Source of the DNA: Paenibacillus pabuli NBRC 13638
GTDB lineage: Bacteria; Bacillota; Bacilli; Paenibacillales; Paenibacillaceae
DNA length: 64,000 nt
Assembly: GCF_001514495.1 (NCBI RefSeq)
Contig: NZ_BCNM01000002.1
Span: 62,001-126,000 of the forward strand
Reading direction: 5' to 3'
Made by a program: the position numbers and the translations under genes. The first letter of the stretch is position 1; the number at the start of each line of letters is the position of its first letter. Under the pieces are notes generated by a model that saw only the letters and a list, made by a program, of their open reading frames with translations, made no database searches and had not been told where the DNA came from. This document shows, piece by piece, positions 34,502 through 44,238 of this stretch.

Positions 34502-35566
34502 TTATACGCCAACTCGAGCCGGGAAGAACGCTGCCGGTTGTTTAGTCGTGCTAAACGATTTACCCACAATCGGGGCCAACTTCTCGAGATCCAGAAGCAG
34601 GTTGGCAAATTGGTCAGGGAACAGTGATTGTACTCCATCCCCTGTCATCGAGTTATCTGGATCTGTGTGCATCTCAATAATCAGGCCATTGGCACCAGCA
34701 GCTACAGATGCCTTCGTCATTGGTTCAACCAGTTCACGGCGTCCAGTACCATGGCTGGGGTCCGAAATAACCGGCAGGTGGCTCAGAGACTGCAGGACAG
34801 GGATCGCCGACAGATCGAGCGTATTACGTGTGTAGGATTCGAATGTACGGATACCCCGCTCACACAGCATAACATTCGGGTTACCACCTGCAAGGATGTA
34901 TTCAGCAGCGTTCAACAATTCATCGTAAGTCGCACTGAATCCACGTTTCAGCAATACTGGTTTGCCACACTCACCCAATTTGCGCAGCAAATCGAAGTTC
35001 TGCATGTTACGTGTACCTACTTGCAGAATGTCTGCGTACTCGGCACAGATATCCACATATTCAGGTGTCATGACTTCTGTGATGGTCAGCAGATCATGCT
35101 TCTTGCCTGCCTCTGCCATCATGATCAATCCCTCTACACCTGTGCCTTGAAAGCTGTAAGGACCTGTACGCGGTTTAAATGCGCCACCGCGGAGCACTTG
35201 TGCACCAGCAGCTTTAACAAGTCCGGCAATTTCATCAATCTGTGCTGCTGATTCAACCGCACACGGTCCACCCATAATCACAAGTTCTTTGCCACCGATG
35301 TCTACGCCTTTGATCGAAATCACGGTATCTTCCGGATGGAAGTCACGGCTTGCCAATTTGTAGGACTTCGAAATCTTGACGACATTCTCCACGCCCTTCA
35401 TTTGACGCAGATGTTCAGCCATTTTCGGCTCAACCTTGCCAATCAATCCAATGATGGTCCGATCTTCTCCACGAGAAATGTGAACCTGAAGTCCTTCTTT
35501 CTCAATTGTAGCGACGATATCCTGAATATGTTCCTCCGGCGTAGCCTTACCTGCAATAACGATCAT
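34502..35566 (-). CDS. 3-deoxy-7-phosphoheptulonate synthase, type I-beta with regulatory domain
   Basis: First enzyme of the shikimate pathway, joining phosphoenolpyruvate and erythrose-4-phosphate. An N-terminal ferredoxin-like/ACT-like domain of about 75 residues (MIVIAGKATPEEH) probably mediates feedback inhibition, as in Thermotoga-type enzymes. The barrel follows with GGPCAVES, LRGGAFKPRTGPYSFQG, LKRGFSATYDE and SDPSHGTG metal/substrate motifs. ATG at 35566 follows AAGGAAGGGTGG; 354 residues. Single gene with its own terminator. In this genus the gene is variously named aroA, aroF or aroG. Confidence 0.93.
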   Translation of the reverse strand: MIVIAGKATPEEHIQDIVATIEKEGLQVHISRGEDRTIIGLIGKVEPKMAEHLRQMKGVENVVKISKSYKLASRDFHPEDTVISIKGVDIGGKELVIMGGPCAVESAAQIDEIAGLVKAAGAQVLRGGAFKPRTGPYSFQGTGVEGLIMMAEAGKKHDLLTITEVMTPEYVDICAEYADILQVGTRNMQNFDLLRKLGECGKPVLLKRGFSATYDELLNAAEYILAGGNPNVMLCERGIRTFESYTRNTLDLSAIPVLQSLSHLPVISDPSHGTGRRELVEPMTKASVAAGANGLIIEMHTDPDNSMTGDGVQSLFPDQFANLLLDLEKLAPIVGKSFSTTKQPAAFFPARVGV

Positions 35567-35733
35567 AATAATATCCACCCTTCCTTGTATGAGAGCACAT
35601 TGAATATTCATTGTGCGTCTGATTCAAATTCAAAACTCTTCTACACTTAAACGCTTGTTCGCTTTTAAGCTTTTATCTACTAAAGTAAATATAACATATT
35701 CCCCCTTTTCCGTCAAGCCAACTCCACCCTTCT

Positions 35734-35784
35734 CAAAAAAAGAAACCTGCAGTCAGCACCGGATCTCGGTTCTGATCTGCAGGT
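35734..35784 (-). terminator. Terminator after ispH
   Basis: ACCTGCAG / CTGCAGGT stem with inner TCAG/CTGA and ACCG/CGGT pairs is followed by TTCTTTTTTT on the minus strand, starting four bases past the stop. Confidence 0.9.
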
Positions 35785-35787
35785 CTT

Positions 35788-36741
35788 TTAGGTGGTACGT
35801 GTCTTCTCCCTCACAGGAGGAAGCAACTTGCTCATATTTACTGTACGCTTGATTTCCCACGTTTCCGGTTTATCATGTTCATATTGCTCCAGATAAAGGA
35901 TGACTTCCTTCGTGATCGGCGTTGGCGTTGAAGCTCCTGACGTAACCGCCACCTTGTTCACACCTTTCAGCCATTCCTGCTGTATCTCTGCCACATCGGA
36001 TACACGATATGCCGTAACCCCAGCAATCTCCTCCGATACTTGAGCAAGACGGTTGGAGTTATTGCTGCGAGGATCACCTACAACGATGACCAGATCCGCC
36101 TGCCCTGCCTGTTCAGCAACAGCTTCCTGACGAACTTGGGTAGCCAGACATATCTCATTATGAATCTCCGCGCCTGGATATTTCTCCAAAAGACGGCTCA
36201 TAATGTGTTTGATGTCCCATTGGCTCATCGTTGTCTGATTTGTGATCAGGATTTTGCCTGGAGGTACGTGTAGTCCGTCGATCTCCTCTTCCTTCTCGAT
36301 CAGATGAACATGATCGGGTGCAACGCCTATAGCACCCTCAGGCTCTGGATGATTCTTTTTTCCAATATAGATAATGTCATATCCTTCAGCCGTCTTCTCC
36401 CGAATCAGGTCATGGGTTTTGGTCACATCAGGACAGGTAGCATCCACTGTCGTCAGACCTTTATCACGTGCCATTTTGCGTACTTCCGGAGATACACCAT
36501 GGGCCGTGAAGATGACTGTTCCGCTCTCCACCTGACTCAAAATATCAATCCGGTTCGGTCCGTCCAGCGTAATAATGCCCTCATCTTCAAATGAATCCGT
36601 CACATGTTGGTTATGCACAATCATACCCAATATATAAATAGGCCGTGGTAGATCCAGATTGCGTGCCGCCTGACGCGCCAGCACCATGGCATCCACAACT
36701 CCGTAACAATATCCTCGCGGCGAAATTCGCAATACTTCCAC
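35788..36741 (-). CDS. ispH: 4-hydroxy-3-methylbut-2-enyl diphosphate reductase
   Basis: Last step of the MEP isoprenoid pathway; a [4Fe-4S] enzyme yielding IPP and DMAPP. The cluster cysteines are Cys12 (RGYCYGV), Cys103 (DATCPDV) and Cys198 ([10 protein letters not shown]), with HGVSP and PEPEGAIG active-site motifs. GTG at 36741 follows GGGTGG and gives 317 residues, close to the Bacillus protein; the frame extends upstream to 36870 without support. The sensor kinase gene ends 67 bases upstream with no terminator between, so read-through is possible. Confidence 0.95.
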   Translation of the reverse strand: MEVLRISPRGYCYGVVDAMVLARQAARNLDLPRPIYILGMIVHNQHVTDSFEDEGIITLDGPNRIDILSQVESGTVIFTAHGVSPEVRKMARDKGLTTVDATCPDVTKTHDLIREKTAEGYDIIYIGKKNHPEPEGAIGVAPDHVHLIEKEEEIDGLHVPPGKILITNQTTMSQWDIKHIMSRLLEKYPGAEIHNEICLATQVRQEAVAEQAGQADLVIVVGDPRSNNSNRLAQVSEEIAGVTAYRVSDVAEIQQEWLKGVNKVAVTSGASTPTPITKEVILYLEQYEHDKPETWEIKRTVNMSKLLPPVREKTRTT

Positions 36742-36808
36742 TTGGTTGCCACCCGCTTTCTTTCTCGGCAAGGTTGCCGATGTAATTGCAGTCCAGTCTA
36801 TTATACCC

Positions 36809-38269
36809 TTATTCGATAGGCGGAGCAAAGACAACCGGCAACCAGATAATAAAGGTGGTCCCTTCTCCACGTCGGGTTACAACCTCGACAGATCCATGAT
36901 GCTCTTCGATGATCCATTTGGCAATCGAGAGTCCCAATCCTATGCCCGGTGTGGCACCACGGGATTCGTCTGCCCGGTAGAAGCGATCGAAAATAAACGG
37001 TACCTCGTCCCGCTCCATTCCAATTCCCGTATCACTGATTCGCAGTCCTACCTGACCTTTATACAATATCGCATCAAGTGTTACCGAACCCTCCGGTGTA
37101 TACTTGAACGCATTCTCGATAAAAATGAACAGCATCTGTTGCAGGTAATCTTTACTTCCATTCACATATATGCCATTCAGGATGGAAAGATCACCTGGAC
37201 GCCAGTCTGCCTGGTGATCAAGGAATTGCGATCTGCGAGCCACTTCCTGCACCAGAATTTGCAATGGAATCGGATTCAGTTCAATTTTCTGTCCTGTATC
37301 GGCTCTGGCCAAAGACAGCATATCACTGATTAGCCTGCTCATGCGTTTGCCTTCATCCGCCATATCCTCGATCGCCTCAAGAGACATCTGTTTAACCGTT
37401 TCTTCATCCAGATTCGGCCGGTCGGTGCTTTCCTGATCCCAAAGCTTCTTCAGGAAGTCGACATTCCCACGAATTGTCGTCAGCGGTGTGCGCAGCTCAT
37501 GTGAGGCATCAGATACAAATCTGCGCTGGGCTTTGTTGGTCTCCTCTAATCCGCGGAAGGAAAGCTCTGTTCGTTCAAGCATATTGTTCACTGTTTCAAT
37601 CAAACGTCCTATCTCGTCCATGGGGCCCGTGTATTGAATACGCACACTAAGATCATCCCCGGACTGAATCTGATTCGCCGCATCAATAACGTTGACGAGC
37701 GGGCGCATGGATTTGCGAGCCAGAATAAGGCCCGAAGTAATCGCGAGTGCCATGGCCACTAACCAGCCAAAAACGAGAATATTGCGCAAAGCCTCCAGCA
37801 AGCGTTCTTGAGAGCTCACATTGGTTCCAACTTGAAGGAGCCCCCTTATTTCATTGGTTCCTTGCAAAGACAGGGGCTGCTGATTAACCAGAAAAGGAGT
37901 GCCGTTTACATAGATCTTGGATATTCCACGTGCCTTCTGAATCTCATTGGATTTCACCACAGGAAATTGTATTTGAAGCTTCTCCATATTTCCCGATATT
38001 TTGCCTGATCTGCTCTGGTAATCCCACAATTGGATATATATCTGGGCCTCCTGAAGCTGACTCTCGGTGAATGGGTCAAGATCCAGCGACTGTGAAAGAG
38101 GGTTGACACCAATTTGATTCGTAATTCGCTCACTTTTATCTTTCAGCTGCTGTTCCACTTCTTGATACGTATTAAAATAGACAAAAGCGTAAATCACAAC
38201 ACCCCAAAAAATAAGTACGGCTGCCAAGATGCCTGAGTACCACGCGGTTAATCTTAACCGAATGGACAT
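36809..38269 (-). CDS. Sensor histidine kinase (HAMP, HisKA) beside htrA
   Basis: Membrane kinase of about 486 residues. Two membrane helices (about 9-31 and 160-185) flank an extracytoplasmic sensor. HAMP follows, then HisKA with His257 in [16 protein letters not shown], and an ATPase domain with VENAFKYT-like [16 protein letters not shown] and [14 protein letters not shown] at 38269 is one base past the regulator stop, so the genes are coupled. Position beside an HtrA gene recalls CssRS of Bacillus, which senses misfolded secreted protein, but orthology is not proven. Confidence 0.9.
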   Translation of the reverse strand: MSIRLRLTAWYSGILAAVLIFWGVVIYAFVYFNTYQEVEQQLKDKSERITNQIGVNPLSQSLDLDPFTESQLQEAQIYIQLWDYQSRSGKISGNMEKLQIQFPVVKSNEIQKARGISKIYVNGTPFLVNQQPLSLQGTNEIRGLLQVGTNVSSQERLLEALRNILVFGWLVAMALAITSGLILARKSMRPLVNVIDAANQIQSGDDLSVRIQYTGPMDEIGRLIETVNNMLERTELSFRGLEETNKAQRRFVSDASHELRTPLTTIRGNVDFLKKLWDQESTDRPNLDEETVKQMSLEAIEDMADEGKRMSRLISDMLSLARADTGQKIELNPIPLQILVQEVARRSQFLDHQADWRPGDLSILNGIYVNGSKDYLQQMLFIFIENAFKYTPEGSVTLDAILYKGQVGLRISDTGIGMERDEVPFIFDRFYRADESRGATPGIGLGLSIAKWIIEEHHGSVEVVTRRGEGTTFIIWLPVVFAPPIE

Positions 38270-38270
38270 G

Positions 38271-38960
38271 TCAGGAGTCACCTCTCAAAATATAGCCGGC
38301 TCCCCGGATCGTCTGGATCAAACGTTTGCCGCCGTATTCTTCGGTTTTTTGTCTGAGCATGGCAATATATACTTCGAGCACATTGGACTCGCCACTGTAA
38401 TCATACCCCCAGATTTTGTCCATGATCAGATCACGGGACAGCACACGTTTGGGATTCTGCATGAACAGGTTCAGCAATTCAAACTCCTTGGCAGTCAGTT
38501 CCAGACGCTGACCATCACGCAGTACCTCACGGGAATCATTATCCAAAATAATATCCTCATACATAAGACGATTATCCGGTGTATCCGCTATATCGGCTTT
38601 ACGACGAAGCAATGCACGGACACGAGCCAACAATTCTTCAAGTGCAAACGGCTTCACCAAATAATCATCTGCACCTGTATCAAGTCCTGTTACCCGGCTT
38701 TGAACTTCATCTTTGGCTGTCAACATCAGCACAGGTACTTTGCTCCCTGCTTCTCTAAGTCTGCGGCATACTTCGAACCCGTCAATTTGTGGCATCATCA
38801 CATCGAGAATAACCACATCGGGTTCCTTATCCATTAGTTTACTAAGACCCTCAGCACCATTGGACGCCGTCTGAACCTCATATCCTTCAAATGCCAGCCC
38901 CCGGCGAAGCATGGACACAATTTTTTCATCATCATCAACAATCAATATAGTTGAGCGCAT
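38271..38960 (-). CDS. OmpR/PhoB-type response regulator
   Basis: Receiver domain with DDDEK pocket and phosphoacceptor Asp53 in VVILDVMMPQIDG. It is joined to a C-terminal winged helix (about 130-229) ending in KRLIQTIRGAGYIL. At 229 residues it is standard. It is the first gene of an operon with the kinase that follows. The regulated genes are unknown; adjacent htrA is a candidate. Confidence 0.94.
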   Translation of the reverse strand: MRSTILIVDDDEKIVSMLRRGLAFEGYEVQTASNGAEGLSKLMDKEPDVVILDVMMPQIDGFEVCRRLREAGSKVPVLMLTAKDEVQSRVTGLDTGADDYLVKPFALEELLARVRALLRRKADIADTPDNRLMYEDIILDNDSREVLRDGQRLELTAKEFELLNLFMQNPKRVLSRDLIMDKIWGYDYSGESNVLEVYIAMLRQKTEEYGGKRLIQTIRGAGYILRGDS

Positions 38961-39083
38961 GGTCTTTCTCCTTTATCCCTCATGTTTTATTCCTATTGTA
39001 ACAGGCAAAAGCGCAATCTGCATCTTCTCGAAATACCCTGTTCCATAATAGGACAACCCTATAACTTCATATAACTCTTCCGT

Positions 39084-39119
39084 GCAAAAAAAGCGGAAGG
39101 GCCTTCAAACCCTTCCGCT
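39084..39119 (-). terminator. Terminator after htrA
   Basis: Perfect 10-bp stem (39092-39101 with 39110-39119) followed by TTTTTTT on the minus strand. Confidence 0.92.
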
Positions 39120-39156
39120 CTCCTATAACGTATTCTTCAACCCATTTCGTCTTGTA

Positions 39157-40833
39157 TTATGGTTGCTGCTGCTGTTGATCTGTCGTTTGAGTTGTATCAT
39201 AATCGTTTTTGTTGCCGATTTTGATTTTGACATCCATTTTTTTGCCGTCACGTACCACATTCAGTGTCACTTCACTGCCAATTTTCTGTTTCTTAATAAA
39301 ATCGATCAGATCCTGACTTGTACTGTAGGCCGTACCATTGGCACCTGTAATGATGTCATAGGCACGCAGATCTGCCTGATACGCAGGAGATTGATAGATC
39401 GTGCTGGCTACAACGGAACCTTCGGTAATATCCGTTCCCATTTGTTTAGCCACTTCAGGAGTGAGGGCCATCAAAGATGCGCCGATAAATGGTACTGGCT
39501 CTTTGGGAACTTCTTTGTTTTGTTTCAAATATTTCACCGCATCCGAGATCACGCTCGATGGGATGGCAAATCCAATCCCTTGCGCATCTGCGCTAACCGC
39601 TACGTTCATACCGATAACTTCCCCATTCAGATTAAGCAGCGGTCCGCCCGAGTTACCAGGGTTAATGGATGCATCCGTTTGCAGCAAGTGACTGTATTCA
39701 CGAGTTTTGCCTGTTTCTTCGTCGGGAATGCTGATAGTACGCTCTTTGGCACTCAACACACCTGCGGTAACCGTGTGCTCAAATCCCTCCGGGTTACCGA
39801 TCGCAACAAGCCATTCTCCAACTTGTGTGCTGTTGGAATCACCCAGTGGAGCTACAGGGAAACTATCGTCACCGCTATTTTTCTCGATTTTCAATACGGC
39901 AAGGTCGAGATCAAAACTGCTTCCAAGCAATTTCGCTTCATACGGTTTACTGTTGTTCTCCAGCGTAACCTGAATGACATCTGCTCCTTGAACCACATGC
40001 TGGTTCGTCAGGATATAACCTTCTTTGTCAAAAATAAATCCGGAACCAATACCAAGCGGAACCAATTGATTGCTGCTTTGTTGCTGTTGATTTTGGCCCT
40101 GGTAACTATCTGTTCCGCCATTGCTTCCGTTACCAAAGAAGTATTGGTACAATGGATCACTCATCGTAGAACCACCTTGACTGCTGCCACGTGATGACTG
40201 TTTGGCAAGTGTTTCTATTTTGACTACAGCAGGACTTGTGCTCGTTACCACGGATGAAACATCCTCTTTACCGGTAGGCAGCAGCGATGCAGTCACATTA
40301 TTGCCACCACCCGTGTTCGTGGACGTTGATTCCTGAGCAGAGCTTTGATTCTCGGCACTCGTCAGAGCTTCCTGCGGTGTAAACATATTTGTTCGATCAG
40401 CTGTATACATCAGCACTGTAATGACCAGCATCCCGGCGATGAAAGAGAACAGGAGCGATCTTACGGAAGAACGTGGCCGACGGTTATTATAATTCCAGTT
40501 GCCATTGTTCTTACCGCCGTTCCCTTGATCTCCTCCGTTGCCTGAACCATTACCGCCCCCTCTGGATGACGTATTGGCTTGATCAGATGATTCGTTGCTG
40601 TAGTAAGTAGGTACTGGCTTCACAGGATCCGGTCTTGTAATCTGTACATTTCCTTCTTCACGCTGATTATGTTCCCCATGGTAGCTTGCTGTATCTTCCT
40701 GATTCACGGACTGAAAAGGCCCATAAGAATAATAATAGGAGGAATCGTCCGTTCCCGATGTATTGCGATTCTCCGCTTGTTTTGTATCATTTTCCTCGTC
40801 TTGACGGTTCGCTCTGTAATTACGTTCGTCCAT
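39157..40833 (-). CDS. Membrane-anchored HtrA/DegP serine protease
   Basis: Quality-control protease acting outside the membrane. A long low-complexity cytoplasmic N-terminus (1-120, rich in Asn, Gly, Gln) precedes one membrane helix (about 125-143). The trypsin-like domain has His279 (TNQHVV), Asp310 (DLDLAVLK) and Ser395 (NPGNSGGPLL). One PDZ domain ends the protein before a short Gln-rich tail. At 558 residues it is longer than Bacillus HtrA mainly in the N-terminus. Good GGGAGG site before the ATG. It lies just upstream of the two-component operon on the same strand and near LiaFSR. Confidence 0.93.
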   Translation of the reverse strand: MDERNYRANRQDEENDTKQAENRNTSGTDDSSYYYSYGPFQSVNQEDTASYHGEHNQREEGNVQITRPDPVKPVPTYYSNESSDQANTSSRGGGNGSGNGGDQGNGGKNNGNWNYNNRRPRSSVRSLLFSFIAGMLVITVLMYTADRTNMFTPQEALTSAENQSSAQESTSTNTGGGNNVTASLLPTGKEDVSSVVTSTSPAVVKIETLAKQSSRGSSQGGSTMSDPLYQYFFGNGSNGGTDSYQGQNQQQQSSNQLVPLGIGSGFIFDKEGYILTNQHVVQGADVIQVTLENNSKPYEAKLLGSSFDLDLAVLKIEKNSGDDSFPVAPLGDSNSTQVGEWLVAIGNPEGFEHTVTAGVLSAKERTISIPDEETGKTREYSHLLQTDASINPGNSGGPLLNLNGEVIGMNVAVSADAQGIGFAIPSSVISDAVKYLKQNKEVPKEPVPFIGASLMALTPEVAKQMGTDITEGSVVASTIYQSPAYQADLRAYDIITGANGTAYSTSQDLIDFIKKQKIGSEVTLNVVRDGKKMDVKIKIGNKNDYDTTQTTDQQQQQP

Positions 40834-40981
40834 GCCTCTCTACCTCCCAATCTCTTGTTCGCAAGAGATATTCTTTAACTGTCCTTATTTTGTACTTTAA
40901 ACCTTAACCGTACCTTAAAAACAATTAAAAAGGAGATAAAAGCAAGCCGTTATAGAGCATTTTCCCCGCCAAATCAGCATT

Positions 40982-41644
40982 CTAACTCTTATTTTTCACC
41001 CAACCCTGACGATGGGCGTATATGGCCAGTTGTGTGCGATCGTCCAATTCACATTTCATCAGCAGATTGCTCACATGGGTCTTAACCGTTTTAATACTAA
41101 TATGTAATTCTTCCCCGATGTCCTTGTTGGTCTTCCCCTCAGCAATTAACAAAAGCACTTCTTTTTCCCGTTCCGTCAGGCCTGACTCATTCTCTCTTGC
41201 TGTACGCTGTCTGATGCCACGGGTCAATGCCTGCGATACATCGCCTGTCATTACAGGCATGCCTCGGTATGCTCCCTGCAGAGCATAGATCAGTTCTTCA
41301 GCAGATACCGTCTTCAACACATAACTGACCGCGCCTGCTTCAATGGCCTGAACCACCAGATCATCCTCAAGAAAACTGGTCAACATCACAATTTTCATTC
41401 CCGGAAATTCGGTCATAATCGCTTGTGTCGCTTCCGCACCATTCATCACAGGCATCATTAGATCCATCAGGATCAAGTCAGGCAGTTCACTCTTATCCAG
41501 CTTGCGCAGTCGGTCCAGTACATCCTGCCCGTTGCTTGCTTCCCCCATCACATGAAATGTGGGTTCCAGCATAAGATATGTTTTTAAGCCCATCCGCACC
41601 ATATCATGATCATCCACAATCATTACATTCACTTTTTCGCTCAT
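40982..41644 (-). CDS. liaR: LiaR-type response regulator
   Basis: NarL-family regulator of 220 residues for cell-envelope stress. Pocket VDDHDMVRMGL, phosphoacceptor Asp61 in LILMDLMMPVMNG, and C-terminal LuxR helix-turn-helix ESGLTEREKEVLLLIAEG and DIGEELHISIKTVKTHVSN. It overlaps the LiaS stop by four bases. The order liaF-liaS-liaR and the sequences match the system that senses lipid II cycle inhibitors in Bacillaceae. Confidence 0.93.
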   Translation of the reverse strand: MSEKVNVMIVDDHDMVRMGLKTYLMLEPTFHVMGEASNGQDVLDRLRKLDKSELPDLILMDLMMPVMNGAEATQAIMTEFPGMKIVMLTSFLEDDLVVQAIEAGAVSYVLKTVSAEELIYALQGAYRGMPVMTGDVSQALTRGIRQRTARENESGLTEREKEVLLLIAEGKTNKDIGEELHISIKTVKTHVSNLLMKCELDDRTQLAIYAHRQGWVKNKS

Positions 41645-42678
41645 TCCATTTCCCCCTCTGGTTCACTCGGAAATTTCGGGATGAATACTCGCACCGTCGT
41701 TCCCGCTCCCGGCTTCGATATAATCTGAACCTGACCTCCAAGCTTCTCTGCCCGCTCACGCATCGTTGATAATCCGTATGAACCGGGACGTTCCGCTTGC
41801 TGCAAAAAACCTTGGCCATCATCGCTGATGCTCATGCTGATCTGATGTTCACTTTCGCGTATGGACAGGCTGACCAGTCCAGCCTCCGCATGTTTGACCA
41901 CATTAGCAACGGCCTCCTGGATAACAAGAAACAGCTGGTGCTCGATGGCATCCGAGATCCCGCCATCCAGTTCCAGCTCTTTGACGCCTTTCAATCCGTT
42001 CTGTCTGCAATAATCCGGGAACCATCTGTCCAGCGCTTCGGCCAGGTCCCGACCTTCCAGTTCCACTGGGCGAAGCTGGGCAATAAGTCCTCGCATCTGC
42101 CGCTGAGCAATATGAGACATCTGGATTAATTGCTCAAGTACCTTGCTGCCATGCTCCGGATTCATCTCCAGCAAGCGCGGTAAAGAAGAAGCCGACATGT
42201 GCATGGCAAACAGCTGCTGACTTACCGTGTCATGCAAGTCTCTTGCCATGCGTTTGCGTTCTTCAAGTACGGCTCGTTCTGATGCCTGTTCCTTCTCAAT
42301 GACTTCCTGCTCACCGAGCCGCTGAAGCAGTCTCATTTTTTTCTCAATCGAATCCATCATGACATTGAATTCCTGATATACCCGGCCGAATGAGGCATCA
42401 TCTGCTTCAGGCATGCGAACAGAGAGATTGCCTTTGGACACTTTCAGCATATTGAGATCCAGAAGGTCAATCTTGCGCTGAAGGCGCAGTGCAGCGATAT
42501 ACCCGGTAATCACAGTAGCCAGTACAACCACGGCAACGTAGGTCCAGGCGCGCTGGCGCCCGGTTCCCATCAGCACCTCCCCGTACAGGAGATAGAATCC
42601 GCCCAAGGCAATGAGCCCGGTCAGCGAAAAGTACATCATCAGTTCCCACTTATTGGCCTTGAGAATCGTTCGTATCAT
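41641..42678 (-). CDS. liaS: LiaS-type sensor histidine kinase
   Basis: Kinase of 345 residues with two N-terminal membrane helices separated by a very short extracellular loop, the intramembrane-sensing layout. A HAMP linker is followed by the HisKA_3 domain with His149 in MARDLHDTVSQQLFAM. The ATPase domain shows VIQEAVANVVKHAEA and SDDGQGF. It lies three bases after liaF and overlaps liaR. The signal is probably relayed through LiaF. Confidence 0.93.
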   Translation of the reverse strand: MIRTILKANKWELMMYFSLTGLIALGGFYLLYGEVLMGTGRQRAWTYVAVVVLATVITGYIAALRLQRKIDLLDLNMLKVSKGNLSVRMPEADDASFGRVYQEFNVMMDSIEKKMRLLQRLGEQEVIEKEQASERAVLEERKRMARDLHDTVSQQLFAMHMSASSLPRLLEMNPEHGSKVLEQLIQMSHIAQRQMRGLIAQLRPVELEGRDLAEALDRWFPDYCRQNGLKGVKELELDGGISDAIEHQLFLVIQEAVANVVKHAEAGLVSLSIRESEHQISMSISDDGQGFLQQAERPGSYGLSTMRERAEKLGGQVQIISKPGAGTTVRVFIPKFPSEPEGEME

Positions 42679-42681
42679 GCG

Positions 42682-43737
42682 TTAACCCACCTTATTCACT
42701 TTAACATCTCCGATAAACACACTGACGATAATCCGTACTTTTTTGCCCGCTTCATGGTAGTGTGAAGTTTCAGCCTGCGCGCTGCTCAGGAATCCTCCCC
42801 GTTTCTGGTTCAACAACGACATGTCTCCAATGAAGGAGTTCGTCGTCACGGTCACACCCAGATCCATATCCTCCGGTACAAATACTTTTACATCTCCAAT
42901 AAAAGAAGAAATGTTAATCTTCGTCTCGCCATACGGAATCTGAGCTTTTGTCAAATCTATAACGGTATCGCCAATAAATGCCGAGATGTTCATGGGTTTC
43001 AGCGAGAACACTTCCTGTCCCATATACAAATCACCCATAAATGATGATTTGTTCATCGTACGCCCGTCTCCACCATAATAGTTGGCATCATCATCGTAGT
43101 GGTCGTCGTCATCAAATGCTCCATATGCTTTTTTATTTGAACCGTAACCTTTATGCTTGTGCTGATGATGTTGATGTTTATGATGGTGTTGATGCCCGTG
43201 TGATTTATGGTCTTCCTTATCTGTATAAAATGAGCCATGCGAATCATTCTTCGGTTCCTGTTTCGGTTTGCCAAATGTTTTCTCGAACTGTTCGTCAAAC
43301 GAAGACGGCATTTCCAGGTCCTCAGGGGACAATGGCTTATAAGGGGGCTCCGGTGGTGGAGGCGGTTGTACTTGGTCATGATGTTTACGGTCACGACGAC
43401 GGGGTCCGATCAGAACAAACAAGCCCCCACCAATCAGCATCACCGGAATTAGGTAGCGAATGAACTCACCCATCGAGTAATCAATCCACCCGAGATTACG
43501 TGCCAAGAAGTATCCACCAATCGCCAGTACAATGGCAGGTCCAATCAATGCATGACTTCCATTACGCCGAATTTCGGTTATACCTTTTACGCCCCACCAA
43601 ATCAAAAATAACGGCCAATATGTTCTGAACATGTATCCTATATCAATGTCGTATCCCAATTGCCTGAACAAAATGATTGCACCAATCGCAATAAGAGGAA
43701 TACCAACCCACCAGCGGTCCCGCGTAGATCGTTTCAT
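42682..43737 (-). CDS. liaF: LiaF-type membrane protein with His/Asp-rich linker
   Basis: Inhibitor of the LiaRS system in Bacillus. It has three or four N-terminal membrane helices (to about 110), then a proline-rich stretch. An unusual linker follows with 11 histidines in residues 177-195 and a cluster of aspartates at 209-217. The C-terminal LiaF-type beta domain has repeated FIGD segments (ISAFIGDTVIDL, ISSFIGDVKVF, NSFIGDMSLL, VFIGDVKV). At 351 residues it is over 100 longer than Bacillus LiaF, mainly in the linker. The linker could bind Zn or Ni, an inference from composition. Confidence 0.88.
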   Translation of the reverse strand: MKRSTRDRWWVGIPLIAIGAIILFRQLGYDIDIGYMFRTYWPLFLIWWGVKGITEIRRNGSHALIGPAIVLAIGGYFLARNLGWIDYSMGEFIRYLIPVMLIGGGLFVLIGPRRRDRKHHDQVQPPPPPEPPYKPLSPEDLEMPSSFDEQFEKTFGKPKQEPKNDSHGSFYTDKEDHKSHGHQHHHKHQHHQHKHKGYGSNKKAYGAFDDDDHYDDDANYYGGDGRTMNKSSFMGDLYMGQEVFSLKPMNISAFIGDTVIDLTKAQIPYGETKINISSFIGDVKVFVPEDMDLGVTVTTNSFIGDMSLLNQKRGGFLSSAQAETSHYHEAGKKVRIIVSVFIGDVKVNKVG

Positions 43738-43870
43738 CGCTCATGTCTCCTTCTTCTTTATTCTGTACTCAGTTTACATCAGATAAGAGTCGGTTAACAG
43801 CGGCGGCAGATGGAATCATTCTCAGTCTTGAGACCGATAGGGAAGGATATTTATGTAAAAATATATAAAT

Positions 43871-43902
43871 AAAAACACCCCGGAGCTGCTGCTCCAGGGT
43901 GC
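43871..43902 (-). terminator. Terminator after SASP gene
   Basis: CACCCTGGAGC / GCTCCGGGGTG stem with an AGCA loop is followed by TTTTTATTT on the minus strand, 13 bases past the stop. Confidence 0.9.
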
Positions 43903-43914
43903 CTGAATCCTTAT

Positions 43915-44127
43915 TTATTTCTGAAATTTCCCTGCTCGGCCCGCTTGGCCTGTTTGACCAGTGTTTTCTACACCGAACTCGGCATTGAATTTTTCATCAG
44001 GTGTTTGGAAATTTTCTTGCACTTTGTTTTGCTCGGCTTGTTTTACTTTGTTTGCTACATTTTCTTGACCAAACTCCGCATTATACTTCTCGTTTGGTGT
44101 TTGGAATCCTTGGGATTTCTTAGCCAC
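43915..44127 (-). CDS. Gamma-type small acid-soluble spore protein
   Basis: Amino-acid reserve protein of the spore core, degraded by Gpr at germination. The product is 70 residues, hydrophilic and Gln/Asn/Lys-rich. It has two copies of a repeat, FQTPNEKYNAEFGQEN and FQTPDEKFNAEFGVEN, the two-repeat form of SspE-type proteins. GTG at 44127 follows GAGGTGATC. A sigma-G promoter and a 5' hairpin lie upstream and a strong terminator downstream, so it is a single forespore gene. Confidence 0.88.
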   Translation of the reverse strand: MAKKSQGFQTPNEKYNAEFGQENVANKVKQAEQNKVQENFQTPDEKFNAEFGVENTGQTGQAGRAGKFQK

Positions 44128-44191
44128 AACGATCACCTCTCTCTTCATATTTACGTTGCATTGCTGCATCGCGGGGTTCGTCCCCAGTCAG

Positions 44192-44222
44192 TATTATGTG
44201 AAGAGAGCAGTTTAGTTATTCA
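44192..44222 (-). promoter_or_regulatory. Sigma-G promoter of the SASP gene
   Basis: TGAATA (44222-44217), 18 bases, CATAATA (44198-44192) on the minus strand, against the consensus TGAATA / CATACTA. A GGGG-ACGAA-CCCC hairpin (44173-44185) lies at the expected 5' end of the RNA. Confidence 0.75.
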
Positions 44223-44238
44223 TGTGTAACCTTCCAAA

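Noticed and set aside
39082..40194. 370-codon plus-strand frame opposite htrA
   Set aside because: Antisense to the protease domain; no family resemblance, starts inside the htrA terminator.
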